From contig JAETNT010000034.1 in the NCBI GenBank assembly GCA_021772025.1, forward strand, positions 1-42,800: 42,800 nucleotides of DNA, in the 5' to 3' direction. Under the pieces are notes generated by a model, which saw only the letters and a program-made list of their open reading frames with translations, ran no database searches and was not told the DNA's origin. A program made the position numbers and the translations under genes. Numbering within the stretch: position 1 is the first letter of the stretch; every line of letters starts with the position of its first letter. Source of the stretch: Enterocloster bolteae (GTDB taxonomy: Bacteria > Bacillota > Clostridia > Lachnospirales > Lachnospiraceae). Below, one piece after another: positions 9,567 through 18,663 of this stretch.

Positions 9567-10202
9567 CTAACATTTTTCCCCCATCAAATATAACTTGGCG
9601 AGAAAAAAGTTCTCAAACGTAAAACGATCCAGCAATTTACACGTAAAGTTTCCTGATGTAAAACCCGATGAATCCATGTAAAAATAATTTATAGTAAAAA
9701 GCATTCCTGCAATATTAGCTGTAATTCCGGTAACATAACAGACTTTTTGGCTGCCAGCCATAAAATTTCCTGTATCAATTGGTTGATAAGTGACATGTTC
9801 CTTCTGGAGTAGCTCTTTCAAATTCTGCTGGTATTCCTGCTCATCTTTTATAACAATCGGAGCCTGTATATAAAAAATATTTTCTCCTATTAATAAAGTT
9901 CTGTATTGTATGTGTGCAGCTGGTTTATTCTCTATTATCTGTTCAACATCATCTGGAAAAATAATAATAGATGCGGCTCCATCCAATACTACTTTTCTTT
10001 CACAGCGGTAGTCCTTTTCTTCTATCGTAACAATTCCATTCCTGATTTCCGTTATAAACTCTGGGATTATTTTCTGTTCTCTTTCCTTTTTTAGGATTTC
10101 TTCCTTTATTTCTTCAAGCCGTTGTCCATTATTTCTACGGGTTCTTTCTATTTCTTTTTGCACTAATATTTCATCTAAAAACACAGTATACCTCTCTTTC
10201 AT
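9567..10202 (-). CDS. Unknown protein of the contractile system cluster
   Basis: 211 aa, not recognised. Residues 15-55 are strongly charged and probably coiled coil. The rest is a mixed alpha/beta domain with alternating hydrophobic strands, and ends in FENFFLAKLYLMGEKC. There is no signal peptide. It lies between an unknown probable baseplate gene and the VgrG-like gene with short spacings, so a role in spike assembly or effector loading is plausible. The layout is loosely reminiscent of small alpha/beta adaptor proteins next to T6SS spikes, but no motif supports that assignment. No clear ribosome binding site precedes the ATG, which may imply coupling to the upstream gene. Confidence 0.75.
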   Translation of the reverse strand: MKERYTVFLDEILVQKEIERTRRNNGQRLEEIKEEILKKEREQKIIPEFITEIRNGIVTIEEKDYRCERKVVLDGAASIIIFPDDVEQIIENKPAAHIQYRTLLIGENIFYIQAPIVIKDEQEYQQNLKELLQKEHVTYQPIDTGNFMAGSQKVCYVTGITANIAGMLFTINYFYMDSSGFTSGNFTCKLLDRFTFENFFLAKLYLMGEKC

Positions 10203-10211
10203 TCTGCATAT

Positions 10212-10988
10212 TTATATCAGCAACAGTTTCTTATCACTTCTGCCATTCAAACTGCTTTTATATCCATTTCCGCTGCTTTCCGCCAAAATACTTTTGAGGG
10301 CATTGAATATTTCATCGTTTGTATAATCTGCCTTGTCATGTTTTGTCCTGATGTTTAAATAGGTTGCTATCACTTCATATGGCACAGTGTTTTGGGACTG
10401 AATACAATTAATACAAAAGGAATAGTCCCATATATTTTCTGTTGAGTATTGTAGAAGTTCCCTTGCATACATTTTTAATATCTCTGGGCATATACTGCTT
10501 CTGTCTGGAGCCGCATAAGGCACATGAATCCGATTTACCGTATCAAATTCTGTATTAAAATCACCAAATCCGGTGTACTCGTTTCTCAATCTAGCCCCTT
10601 TCTGTAATTTGAAACGGGCAAGTTCCATTTCACACGTTGTATCCGGGGCAATTCCATCTAAATAAATTTGTGACAGGTACTCATCATATTCCACCCCTGG
10701 AACTTTTTCCAAACACTTGATTTTCAAATATGACCATTCTCCCGTTGGATTATATAGGATTTTACAATCTTGTTCTAAAATGTAGGGGATTTTTTTATAT
10801 AATATAATTCCTGGCAAAATCATAAGACTATCGTCTACCACTTCAATATTGCATCCAGAAAGAATGCCATCGCTGTAACTCTGATACAGTATCTGAAATA
10901 TATTTCTAGGATAATCTCTCAAGTTCTCAAGCATTTCCTTTTTTAAAAGCCTTTTTCGCTCAAATAAAGGATATATATTTTTAAACAT
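10212..10988 (-). CDS. Unknown protein, possible baseplate/adaptor subunit
   Basis: 258 aa, not recognised. The N-terminal part (around 30-75: LYQSYSDGILSG, then VDDSLMILPGIILYKKIPYI) looks like the N-terminal beta-rich attachment region of phage tail-fibre or TssK-type proteins, where a surface-exposed segment is followed by a G-rich turn. The C-terminal third is helical. This is weak resemblance only. Start at ATG 10988, with GGGAGG 5 bases upstream. It sits in a run of four unknown genes between the Hsp70-like gene and the VgrG-like gene, where baseplate proteins would be expected in a contractile system. Confidence 0.75.
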   Translation of the reverse strand: MFKNIYPLFERKRLLKKEMLENLRDYPRNIFQILYQSYSDGILSGCNIEVVDDSLMILPGIILYKKIPYILEQDCKILYNPTGEWSYLKIKCLEKVPGVEYDEYLSQIYLDGIAPDTTCEMELARFKLQKGARLRNEYTGFGDFNTEFDTVNRIHVPYAAPDRSSICPEILKMYARELLQYSTENIWDYSFCINCIQSQNTVPYEVIATYLNIRTKHDKADYTNDEIFNALKSILAESSGNGYKSSLNGRSDKKLLLI

Positions 10989-11004
10989 TTCATCCTCCCA
11001 TTTT

Positions 11005-11700
11005 TTAGTACATGGCTATCTCATCAATCAGCATGGTATCCTCTACATCTATAATTCCAAAATGATACTCATAATAAATTTCTACATGATAATGGATATC
11101 TAAAAACAAATCAATCAAGCTTTGTATTCTCCGTTCCATTTTATCGGTCTTTTTCATTTTCGTATAAATCAGTATCTCATCTGGACACCCATTGTTATGA
11201 TAAACAATGCTGTCTTCAATTAATCCATGTACCATATCAATAAATATTGCCAAGGAACTTCCTACTTGATAATTTCTTAACCATCCGCTCAACAATTTTT
11301 CCTGCTCACCTTTATTTAAGTGAGGAAATACCTGGCGCACTGTTTCACCGCTAACACCGCTTTCAATATCCATAATAAGCATCTTTTTATAATATTCTTC
11401 TTTTGTCATGCCCTTGCGGACATCATTATTCGCCAGAACATGAAGAATTAGATTAGTCAAGCTATCCCTTGTTTGTTTATATTCCTGTTGATTCGGATTA
11501 TAAAGATCTTTAAAAATGGAATAAAAACGATAATATGTATTTACTTCTATTTCTGGTTCACCCAAAATATCTGTCTGGTTCAAACAAGCCAATGCCAGTT
11601 CCATATAGGCACTACTATTTGATGCATGAGTATAATATATGGAATTTAACGGAATACCCTCCTGATATGCCTCCAAAATGACTTCCCACAGATATCTCAT
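11005..11700 (-). CDS. Unknown helical protein of the contractile system cluster
   Basis: 231 aa, mostly helical, no membrane segment and no recognised domain. The opening MRYLWEVILEAYQEGI is followed by a segment rich in Tyr and Asn. The start at 11700 is chosen because its ATG overlaps the stop of the 432-aa gene (ATGA), the common sign of translational coupling; an in-frame ATG at 11718 lies inside the preceding gene. It is likely made in equal amounts with that partner, so a heteromeric complex, perhaps a baseplate wedge, is possible. No function is claimed. Confidence 0.75.
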   Translation of the reverse strand: MRYLWEVILEAYQEGIPLNSIYYTHASNSSAYMELALACLNQTDILGEPEIEVNTYYRFYSIFKDLYNPNQQEYKQTRDSLTNLILHVLANNDVRKGMTKEEYYKKMLIMDIESGVSGETVRQVFPHLNKGEQEKLLSGWLRNYQVGSSLAIFIDMVHGLIEDSIVYHNNGCPDEILIYTKMKKTDKMERRIQSLIDLFLDIHYHVEIYYEYHFGIIDVEDTMLIDEIAMY

Positions 11701-12995
11701 ACAATTATGCCCCCACATTCATATTCCGGATATATTCTCTGTACCTCGGACACAAGAAAGCTAGCCACATCCCGCTGCAGCCAAGGTTCCTGCTCACCTG
11801 CCTGAAACTGCAACAACAGTTTTTTTTGTGCTCTCGTGTCTCTAACCTCATCTTCTATGAACGGGTTCATGGAATAAGTCTCAATTCTCTTATCAAACTG
11901 CTCCATTATCTTACATTCCTGATAGACCACATACTGTTCCAATCCAAATCCTTTGATAAAACGCGCTAGTTCTGCACGTGTTTTGATGCTCTGGTTCCAT
12001 CTTTTCTGGAATTTCTCCGAAAAATTTTCTATACGTCCATTCTGCATAATTGGATAAGTAAATTGGTCAAGTTTACTATCTGATGAATTCTTTATTATAT
12101 AGATATCCCATTTTTTTGCTTCGCTGACCTCACTGACAATCATCAACCGTTCTTCCCTTTGGCTGATACTTTGGATTTCCAAATTATTCTCTGCCAGATA
12201 TGCATGCTGCGTCCCATATTCGCGGATAGAAATAGAATGTTCAAAATTTTTATGATCCTCACATGGAACCGGAAAACCGACACTATTAAGAGTCAATTTT
12301 TGAATATTCCATATTGGAATTATGTTATGGCATATTATTTGATTAAACCTTTCAAAATTAATCTCTATTCGTTTGATTGTGTCATTCCATGATATTCCAT
12401 CAGGTAGTTTTGTGATTACAACGTCTGCAATTTTATAAAGATACGGGGCATTGATAGTCTGCCATGGAATTCCATTTTTTATAAATAATTGATATAAATG
12501 TCCAATCTTTTTTAAATATTTTTCATTTCTATGCAATTCAACCTTTATATTCCATTTCTTCTCGGATTTATCCGTTTCCAATGTTCCCTCAAATTCTATA
12601 TTATTGTCCCAGATATCTTGAATTTGAATAAAATCACACCGCAATAATACACTCATCAAAGAAAATTCTTTGTGTTCTTTTATTTCATCAGCAATATCAG
12701 CTATCGTATACATTCTATCGTCTAAATCAGTTTCATCCATAGGGGCCATTAGATGATGGGATACATCAAAATATTGTTTCTCAATAACTCCCGTTTTGAT
12801 CAGATACCTATTTACATCATATGCTAATTCATCTTGTACTCTCTTTTCTAAATCAGAATACATCTGTTCATTTATCTCATATAATGCAAGAAAAACATTT
12901 TCCATTAAACTTTTAAATGCTACTCGTTCTTCAAGCGTTCTGATAGATTGTATTTCCCGACGAATCATTTCTTTTATATCTGTTAATTGATTCAT
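11697..12995 (-). CDS. Unknown large protein, candidate baseplate wedge component
   Basis: 432 aa, not recognised. It begins with about 60 residues of charged helix (IKEMIRREIQSIRTLEERVAF), followed by a beta-rich middle and a helical end containing ARFIKGFGLEQYVVYQE. No signal peptide or membrane segment is seen. Its size, position just after the chaperone gene and coupling to the next gene fit a baseplate wedge subunit analogous to TssF or gpJ, but I see no diagnostic motif. The ATG is 12 bases after GGAGG. An ATG-CCA-TGA mini-ORF (13000-12992) sits between them and overlaps the true start as ATGA. Confidence 0.75.
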   Translation of the reverse strand: MNQLTDIKEMIRREIQSIRTLEERVAFKSLMENVFLALYEINEQMYSDLEKRVQDELAYDVNRYLIKTGVIEKQYFDVSHHLMAPMDETDLDDRMYTIADIADEIKEHKEFSLMSVLLRCDFIQIQDIWDNNIEFEGTLETDKSEKKWNIKVELHRNEKYLKKIGHLYQLFIKNGIPWQTINAPYLYKIADVVITKLPDGISWNDTIKRIEINFERFNQIICHNIIPIWNIQKLTLNSVGFPVPCEDHKNFEHSISIREYGTQHAYLAENNLEIQSISQREERLMIVSEVSEAKKWDIYIIKNSSDSKLDQFTYPIMQNGRIENFSEKFQKRWNQSIKTRAELARFIKGFGLEQYVVYQECKIMEQFDKRIETYSMNPFIEDEVRDTRAQKKLLLQFQAGEQEPWLQRDVASFLVSEVQRIYPEYECGGIIV

Positions 12996-13058
12996 GGCAT
13001 ATATACGCCTCCTATTTTAGGATTCTATACTTATCTCCTACATCATTACCGTTATTTT

Positions 13059-15533
13059 CTACTTTCTCCCATCAAAGAAATTCAATTCCCAAGTATCATC
13101 CTCAAAGTCAAAGAACGTCTCCTCTCCTTTGTAAAGCAGTTCCCCTTCTCTGAGAATCGGTAGCACTACAAATCCCCAGCGCTCTCGTGAAACCCATACA
13201 AAGAACTTCATCTCCCCTTCCAGGATGATATCCGTTTCTTCCTGGATAACAGTATTCTGATAGCTGCGGTCAATCTCCTCCTGGGTCGTCTTCTCAAATT
13301 TTGAGGTGTCATATTCAAAATAATATGTCTTTAACCGTTCACCCCGCTCGTTATTCAGATACAGGTCTAGCTGGTTCCCTATCATGAAGCGTGAAATGTA
13401 TCCAATGTGGTCTTCCCGGTCTAAACTCTTAATCAGTATCTTTTCCTTGTTCTCATGTGTGAGCGCCATAATCTCATAGGGCAGGGTCCCCACCTGGTAT
13501 CTTTGGTTGACCTTCATATATCCACGCTTGCAATTCAGGAAATAGGCCAATGCACCTTCCAGGCAGCACATTTTTAATTCCGCCCCGTCACTGTCTTGTT
13601 TTGTATTCTGAATCAGTTTGCCGGGAACATACTGTTTCAAAGCTTCTGTAAACAGCCTGGACTTACAGGACTGTCCCGTCAGTTTTATCATCTCGTATTC
13701 CTGTAGCTCCCCCTGCTCGAACTTCTCGTCTAAGAAGCGTTCCATCAACTGGTAGATATCAGGCCGCAGGAGTTCCTCAATCTCATTCAGGTACAGAGGA
13801 AATTCAATGGAATCATGGATTCGGTCAAAACGTCCATCCACGCAGATTGAAAGTTTCCATCTGTCAAGGTATACCGTTCCTTCCCGGGTGTCCTTATTTG
13901 TACTTACATACAGCTCATAACGGAACTTGGACTGAAAAAATTGCTTTTTAATCATCTCTGCCATCTCAAACAGGTAGTAATAATTGTTCTTCACAAAGAA
14001 ATAATGTTCCCTGCTGCGTTCCTGGTAATCCTTAAAACGTGTAGGGATATATTGTTCCGCCTGCTGGTATAGCTTCTCCAATTGCTCGTAAGAGAACATA
14101 TTTTCCGGTCCTGGGATGTTTGCCTGTTTTATGTACCCCAGTTCAAATACAATCCTGATTTTCAACATCTGTAGAATCCGGTAAGTCAGGTTATTTCCCC
14201 CGAAGTTTGTATCCCCGTTTTCATATCTTGTTTCCAGATCAATAATGTAGGAGACCCTGTTATTGTCGATACGGAACAACCCGGAGGTCAAATCCGTAGT
14301 TCCTCCTCCACAATCAATAATCAGCGCATGATACCACCGGTCCCTTTCGTATTGGTTGTTATTTATCAGATTGTTGATACTGTTGAATAATACTGCCATC
14401 CCTTCGTCCAGCTCGCAATTTACACTGTATTCTGGAAGTATCTGCGTGAACAATTCCTCAAACTTCCTTTTCTGGCGAATTGGAGCAAGGAGCTGAACAC
14501 AGGTGAATGTGCACTTGAATTGCTGCCGGGCCAGCTCAATCAGATAGCAAAGGTATGCCCTCAACATTTCTTTCCTGTCTATCTGATACTTATATCCGTT
14601 TTTTAGAACAACCCCCTGTTTTCTGCCAGCATCGCTAATCCATCGTTTCATGTCATAAAACACAGTAACATCCTCATCCTGGTAATTCTCATCAGTAAGG
14701 GCCAGCGCATCGTATCCAAATACGAATTCCGTCCTGTCTTCCAGGACCCCTTTTACACCAATGATACTGGGGATGATTGTCTGCCCCTTATCCAATGCAA
14801 TTCTTGTAGTCCCATCCGGCAGGCAGATACCCATGGTGGTGTTGGAACTGCCGAAGTCAATAACCAGGGGCAGCTCAGCCTTTACAATTTCCTTTTCCTG
14901 TATATCCAGTAACGGAATCATGATACCTTCCACGTACCCGGGAACGGATACACGGTTCCCATGGTAGCAGTCATATAAAAATTCAGAATCCTTTTCATTC
15001 GGAAGATACAGTATAAAATACTGATGCTTTCCCAATGGGCATACAGGAACATCCTTCCCCTTAAAAAGATAGTAGGATCCTTTCACTTCTTTTATATATA
15101 AACAGGTGTAAATCTGAAACATCTCATCAATCAGGATTAAATTGCCTTCATAAATCCTGCCTTCCGACTGCACCTTGTAATCATCCAATTCATTCATACC
15201 TGTTTCCTGATATAGCGTGATTGTTCCAGGAATCCAAATCTGCTGTTCATCAGAGATGTGGATGGTATTCCGGTCTACAAATTCCTGCAGGCGCTTCATC
15301 CCCTCCTCCTGGTATGTCTTTATATGCCGATATTCTTTCTGTCCCCTGAACCGCATAATAAGGCGGATAAGTGCTTCCCTGTCCGCTGACTGGGAGGACG
15401 GTATGACCAGCTTCTCTTTTCTGCAGATCTCACGTAAATGGAACATCGTCATCTTTTCCAGTTCCTTATGCTTATAAGTCCCGTGTTCTTCTTTTTGGGG
15501 TCCCCGATTCAGGGTATATGTATATCGGCTCAT
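13059..15533 (-). CDS. Hsp70/actin-fold ATPase with N-terminal SAP-like domain
   Basis: 824 aa. Near residues 25-65 there is a SAP/HeH-like helix-extended loop-helix (KMTMFHLREICRKEKL). The Hsp70-type nucleotide-binding fold follows: phosphate-1 loop LVIDFGSSNTTMG near 223-235 and phosphate-2 loop LIIDCGGGTTDLTSG near 405-418. The C-terminal half has no classical DnaK substrate-binding domain that I recognise. Proteins of this fold remodel or assemble complexes using ATP. A J-domain protein is encoded six kilobases upstream in the same gene run, so the two may act together. In the absence of a ClpV-like AAA+ protein, a role in assembling or recycling the sheath or baseplate is a reasonable guess. 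The start at ATG 15533 has GAGGG 6 bases upstream. Confidence 0.88.
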   Translation of the reverse strand: MSRYTYTLNRGPQKEEHGTYKHKELEKMTMFHLREICRKEKLVIPSSQSADREALIRLIMRFRGQKEYRHIKTYQEEGMKRLQEFVDRNTIHISDEQQIWIPGTITLYQETGMNELDDYKVQSEGRIYEGNLILIDEMFQIYTCLYIKEVKGSYYLFKGKDVPVCPLGKHQYFILYLPNEKDSEFLYDCYHGNRVSVPGYVEGIMIPLLDIQEKEIVKAELPLVIDFGSSNTTMGICLPDGTTRIALDKGQTIIPSIIGVKGVLEDRTEFVFGYDALALTDENYQDEDVTVFYDMKRWISDAGRKQGVVLKNGYKYQIDRKEMLRAYLCYLIELARQQFKCTFTCVQLLAPIRQKRKFEELFTQILPEYSVNCELDEGMAVLFNSINNLINNNQYERDRWYHALIIDCGGGTTDLTSGLFRIDNNRVSYIIDLETRYENGDTNFGGNNLTYRILQMLKIRIVFELGYIKQANIPGPENMFSYEQLEKLYQQAEQYIPTRFKDYQERSREHYFFVKNNYYYLFEMAEMIKKQFFQSKFRYELYVSTNKDTREGTVYLDRWKLSICVDGRFDRIHDSIEFPLYLNEIEELLRPDIYQLMERFLDEKFEQGELQEYEMIKLTGQSCKSRLFTEALKQYVPGKLIQNTKQDSDGAELKMCCLEGALAYFLNCKRGYMKVNQRYQVGTLPYEIMALTHENKEKILIKSLDREDHIGYISRFMIGNQLDLYLNNERGERLKTYYFEYDTSKFEKTTQEEIDRSYQNTVIQEETDIILEGEMKFFVWVSRERWGFVVLPILREGELLYKGEETFFDFEDDTWELNFFDGRK

Positions 15534-15552
15534 GTTCATCCCTCACTTTATC

Positions 15553-17289
15553 TTATTGCACACTTGCACCGGGTCCGTATTCCGCAGTCTCTGCAGCTGT
15601 GGTCCCCTGTTCCCTGGCAAGTCTTTGTACTTCTTCCTCAGCCTGTTTTTCAGCCTCTATCCCGGCTCTTGCCGCAGCAATTTTACCATTAATTCCGTCT
15701 GCCAGTTCTGGCAGTTCCAGGCGTACATAGATAGCCTGGGCAGTCTGATAAAATGTAATGGCATTCTCATACTTTCCTTCCGCCAACAGCTCATTCCCTT
15801 TATTCTCAAGCTCAATGGCATTCTGCTGGTCATTGGCTTTCTGCTGGTTTTCCAACTCCTTTTTGCTCTCCTTCTCCTGCTGCTGTTTTGCCGCCTCAGC
15901 TGCAGCTGACTCTTCGATTTCTTTTTTCTGTATTTTTTCCTGTTGCTCTTCCTGATCCAGTTTTTCCTCAGCCGCTGCCTGTTTTGCCAGGGCTTCCTCT
16001 TTCCCCGCCCCATAGTATAGGGACGCTGCCTTATCCCTGGCCTCTTTATAGGCTTTTATTGCCCCCTCTATGTTTCCATTTGCCTCCTTCTTCTCCCCCA
16101 ACTCGATAAGATCAAAAACATCAATATAATCCTTGGTAGTTTTCAGCTGAGCATCAATGTAACGTTTCCCTACATTCCCAGCTTCTACCGACATATACCT
16201 GGCGGTCAGGTATAATGCCTGCGCCTTCTGATACTCCCCTGCTTTCATAGCTTCATCTGAAAGGATGATCTGCTCCGCCAGTTTCTTGTATTGATCCGCC
16301 TCTTGGGTGTCCTCTTGCCGTTTCAGGCTTTTAGCCAGCTTTAATGCTTCTCCATATTCTTCGGCTGCTTTCTGATAATTGTCATATCTTAAGTAACTCT
16401 CTCCACTTTCCATATACTGAACCAGATTCTCCTGTTTGGTCCGTATGCTGCGGTGACGCAGATAAAGGACAAGACTGATTCCCCCCACGATCAACAGGAC
16501 CGGAAGGACAACCATAAGTATTCGTTTGACCGTCCATTTTTTCTTCGGCGACTGATATACCTTATCCACAAACGTGACAGATAATGTATAATTATCTATG
16601 CTGTTGTGTTCCTGATTGTTTAATATCAGGTCTTCTACCTGGTCTAATACCGCTTGGGGTTCCTTTGCATCATTTGTAAACCCCAGAAGTTCCTGATCGC
16701 TGCACCTCTCCCATACACCTCTTGACAGAACCGCAAAAATGTCTCCGTTTTCCAACCTCATCTTCTTGGAGATTTCAATTTTAGGAATTCCCCGTTCCCC
16801 CAGATAGGAATACAGGTTATTCCGGGCCTCATGTCTGGCTGCCTGATCAAGTGGAATCTTATGTTCTTCTAACAGGTTCTGGGTCAAGGACTGATCAACA
16901 GACCGTCCAAGTATTCTCGCATTCCGTATCAGATAAAACCGGCTGTTCCCCGCATAGCCATAACGGATTTTCCTGTAATCGGTGACGGCAACCACCACAG
17001 AGGCTTTTAAATGCATCCCTCCATGTTGCCTTGTCAGTTCCTTATGCGCCTGCGCCAGATAGCTTTTCAACTTTCCTTTCCCTATCGTTGGCCGTTCCGT
17101 GAAGCTTCGTATCAGGCTCTCCACCACCAGCTTGGCACTATTGACAGAAGGCTCTTCGTCCAGACTGTCTGCCAGGACGTAACAGGCATAGTCATCCATC
17201 TCCACATATCCAAAATAATCACGGTTGGAAAGTTTATGTCCTTCCTCCGACATATTAGCGGTCTTGAATTCAGAATTTATCCTTCTCAT
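15553..17289 (-). CDS. Membrane-anchored degenerate PP2C-like protein with TPR-like repeats (predicted pseudophosphatase)
   Basis: 578 aa. Residues 1-245 are PP2C-like, but key positions are altered: the usual DGxGG reads ADSLDEE, GDSR reads AGNSR, and the metal-binding Asp of SDG is Arg in LSRGVWE. A single membrane segment lies near 257-278 (ILMVVLPVLLIVGGISLVLY). After it come TPR-like repeats (about 290-460 and 490-540) separated by a highly charged Glu/Lys/Gln coiled coil. The start at ATG 17289 is chosen for its GGAGG 6 bases upstream; it overlaps the previous gene by 20 bases. A pseudophosphatase sensor or scaffold that ties the cytoplasmic apparatus to the membrane is the likeliest role. 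Catalytic activity seems unlikely from sequence alone. Confidence 0.85.
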   Translation of the reverse strand: MRRINSEFKTANMSEEGHKLSNRDYFGYVEMDDYACYVLADSLDEEPSVNSAKLVVESLIRSFTERPTIGKGKLKSYLAQAHKELTRQHGGMHLKASVVVAVTDYRKIRYGYAGNSRFYLIRNARILGRSVDQSLTQNLLEEHKIPLDQAARHEARNNLYSYLGERGIPKIEISKKMRLENGDIFAVLSRGVWERCSDQELLGFTNDAKEPQAVLDQVEDLILNNQEHNSIDNYTLSVTFVDKVYQSPKKKWTVKRILMVVLPVLLIVGGISLVLYLRHRSIRTKQENLVQYMESGESYLRYDNYQKAAEEYGEALKLAKSLKRQEDTQEADQYKKLAEQIILSDEAMKAGEYQKAQALYLTARYMSVEAGNVGKRYIDAQLKTTKDYIDVFDLIELGEKKEANGNIEGAIKAYKEARDKAASLYYGAGKEEALAKQAAAEEKLDQEEQQEKIQKKEIEESAAAEAAKQQQEKESKKELENQQKANDQQNAIELENKGNELLAEGKYENAITFYQTAQAIYVRLELPELADGINGKIAAARAGIEAEKQAEEEVQRLAREQGTTAAETAEYGPGASVQ

Positions 17290-18130
17290 CTGCTGCCTCC
17301 GTTTGTACATTCAGAAGCAGTACGCTTCCGTTATCCATCTCCGGATTTGATTTAGATTCTGCCTTCCGGACCATTTCATCAGCCAGTCCCTGAACAGTGT
17401 CTGCATGTAGCAAAATATCTTCCATCTCACCCCAGGACAATTCCTCAAATACTCCTTTACTGGCAGCCAGGACTGTGTCATTTTTCTTTAATCGCACAGG
17501 TCTGTCACACAATTCGATTTCCCTGAAACCATCCATACCCAGATAATTCCATACCCGTTTCTCATCCATACTCCATATGGCTTCCTGCCTGCTTATGGTC
17601 CCATCATCATAGGCTTTTGCCGCCAGCACGTCCATAGTCTGTCCCTTGTTTAATGGAATCAGTTCCTGCCCCCTCATCAGAGCAATGTGTAAATTCCCTG
17701 CCACTGCGTAATATAAGTAGCTCTTATCCATGAAGATTGCAGCAAGGCTTGCGCCGCCTCTGCGCTCCCCTATCGTCATTTGGATCCGTCTGTTCGCCTC
17801 AGCAAAGGTACTTCTGAAAAAATAATTCGGGTTATTCAGTACATGGTATGGTTCAAAACGGTCCAGTATTGTATCTGCCGCCAGCTGCGCACATATCCTT
17901 CCCGTATTCTCATTACCTATCCCATCCGCCAGAACAGCCATGGTCCCTGCTTCATTCGTGTAAGTCATCACCAAATCCGCCTGGATTTCCCGACAGCCGT
18001 TTGTCTGGCTGATTCCTTCACATGAATTTCGCGCTGCTTCCTTATGCTGTACAACGAATGACACCCTTATGACAACCGCTATAGCCAGTACCACAGCGGC
18101 AACTATCTGAACAATCACGGCTATCATCAT
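17270..18130 (-). CDS. Membrane-anchored PP2C-like protein with altered active site
   Basis: 286 aa. The N-terminal 30 residues form one membrane anchor (VIVQIVAAVVLAIAVVIRV). The rest is a PP2C-type fold: REIQADLVMT, LADGIGNENTG (DG kept), AGNLHIAL (usual GDS changed to GNL), AASKGVFE (usual SDG changed to SKG) and a final MDNGSVLLL (Asp kept). The loss of the SDG aspartate, replaced by a basic residue exactly as in its neighbour, argues against a normal two-metal phosphatase. The ATG overlaps the TGA of the FHA gene. In T6SS, PP2C enzymes oppose a Ser/Thr kinase acting on FHA proteins; no kinase is visible here. Confidence 0.85.
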   Translation of the reverse strand: MMIAVIVQIVAAVVLAIAVVIRVSFVVQHKEAARNSCEGISQTNGCREIQADLVMTYTNEAGTMAVLADGIGNENTGRICAQLAADTILDRFEPYHVLNNPNYFFRSTFAEANRRIQMTIGERRGGASLAAIFMDKSYLYYAVAGNLHIALMRGQELIPLNKGQTMDVLAAKAYDDGTISRQEAIWSMDEKRVWNYLGMDGFREIELCDRPVRLKKNDTVLAASKGVFEELSWGEMEDILLHADTVQGLADEMVRKAESKSNPEMDNGSVLLLNVQTEAADEKDKF

Positions 18131-18624
18131 TTCACATCATCCCAACTGAAACTTGTTCCGCATAAAGGCACGAACAGAAACCTGCTGTTTCCCAAGCTAA
18201 TGGTGTCATATGGTTTTAATTCTGTGGGGACATAGACAGCCTCGTCATCAAGATACGCTAACCCGGCTGCATCCCCGGGAAGGATTACTGTATTCATTTT
18301 CTTGGAATCATAGACAATGATTGTATGGTTTTTTCGATTGATGGCATTATCACCAAGTATCTGGATATCCATATCGTCCCCACGACCCACAAAATTTTTT
18401 CCGTCATGGATTTTATAATCCATACCGACCCGTGCACCCTCAATACAGACAAGCCAGCCACAGACTGGTCGTATTTCCTCCTGAAGGAGTTCCACCGGCG
18501 GCTCAAATCCCAACGGCTTTGTTGCAGCACTCTCCTCCTGGACCTTCATGTTGCAATAAGGGCATATCTTCCCATAACGCCTTTCATTATATATGTGTCC
18601 AATCGGGCATTTTGTTAAACTCAT
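18127..18624 (-). CDS. FHA-domain protein with N-terminal zinc-ribbon-like motif
   Basis: 165 aa. It opens with a CPxGHxY ... CPYC motif (Cys pairs near residues 6 and 22), probably a small zinc ribbon. An FHA-like domain covers about 60-160: NFVGRGDDMDIQILG keeps the GR pair, and NRKNHTIIV keeps the conserved His, but the phosphothreonine-contacting Ser is Asn. FHA domains bind phosphothreonine peptides. Here the changed residue makes phospho-dependent binding uncertain. The start at 18624 places the zinc motif right at the N-terminus; an in-frame ATG 18 bases upstream (18642) is an alternative and neither has an ideal ribosome binding site. Confidence 0.82.
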   Translation of the reverse strand: MSLTKCPIGHIYNERRYGKICPYCNMKVQEESAATKPLGFEPPVELLQEEIRPVCGWLVCIEGARVGMDYKIHDGKNFVGRGDDMDIQILGDNAINRKNHTIIVYDSKKMNTVILPGDAAGLAYLDDEAVYVPTELKPYDTISLGNSRFLFVPLCGTSFSWDDVK

Positions 18625-18663
18625 CCTGCTCTTGTCTCCCATCTTTTTTAATTCGCTATTTCC

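Noticed and set aside
15657..16013. 118-aa Arg/Lys-rich minus-strand ORF
   Set aside because: Shadow of the Glu/Lys/Gln coiled coil of the degenerate PP2C-TPR protein in another frame.
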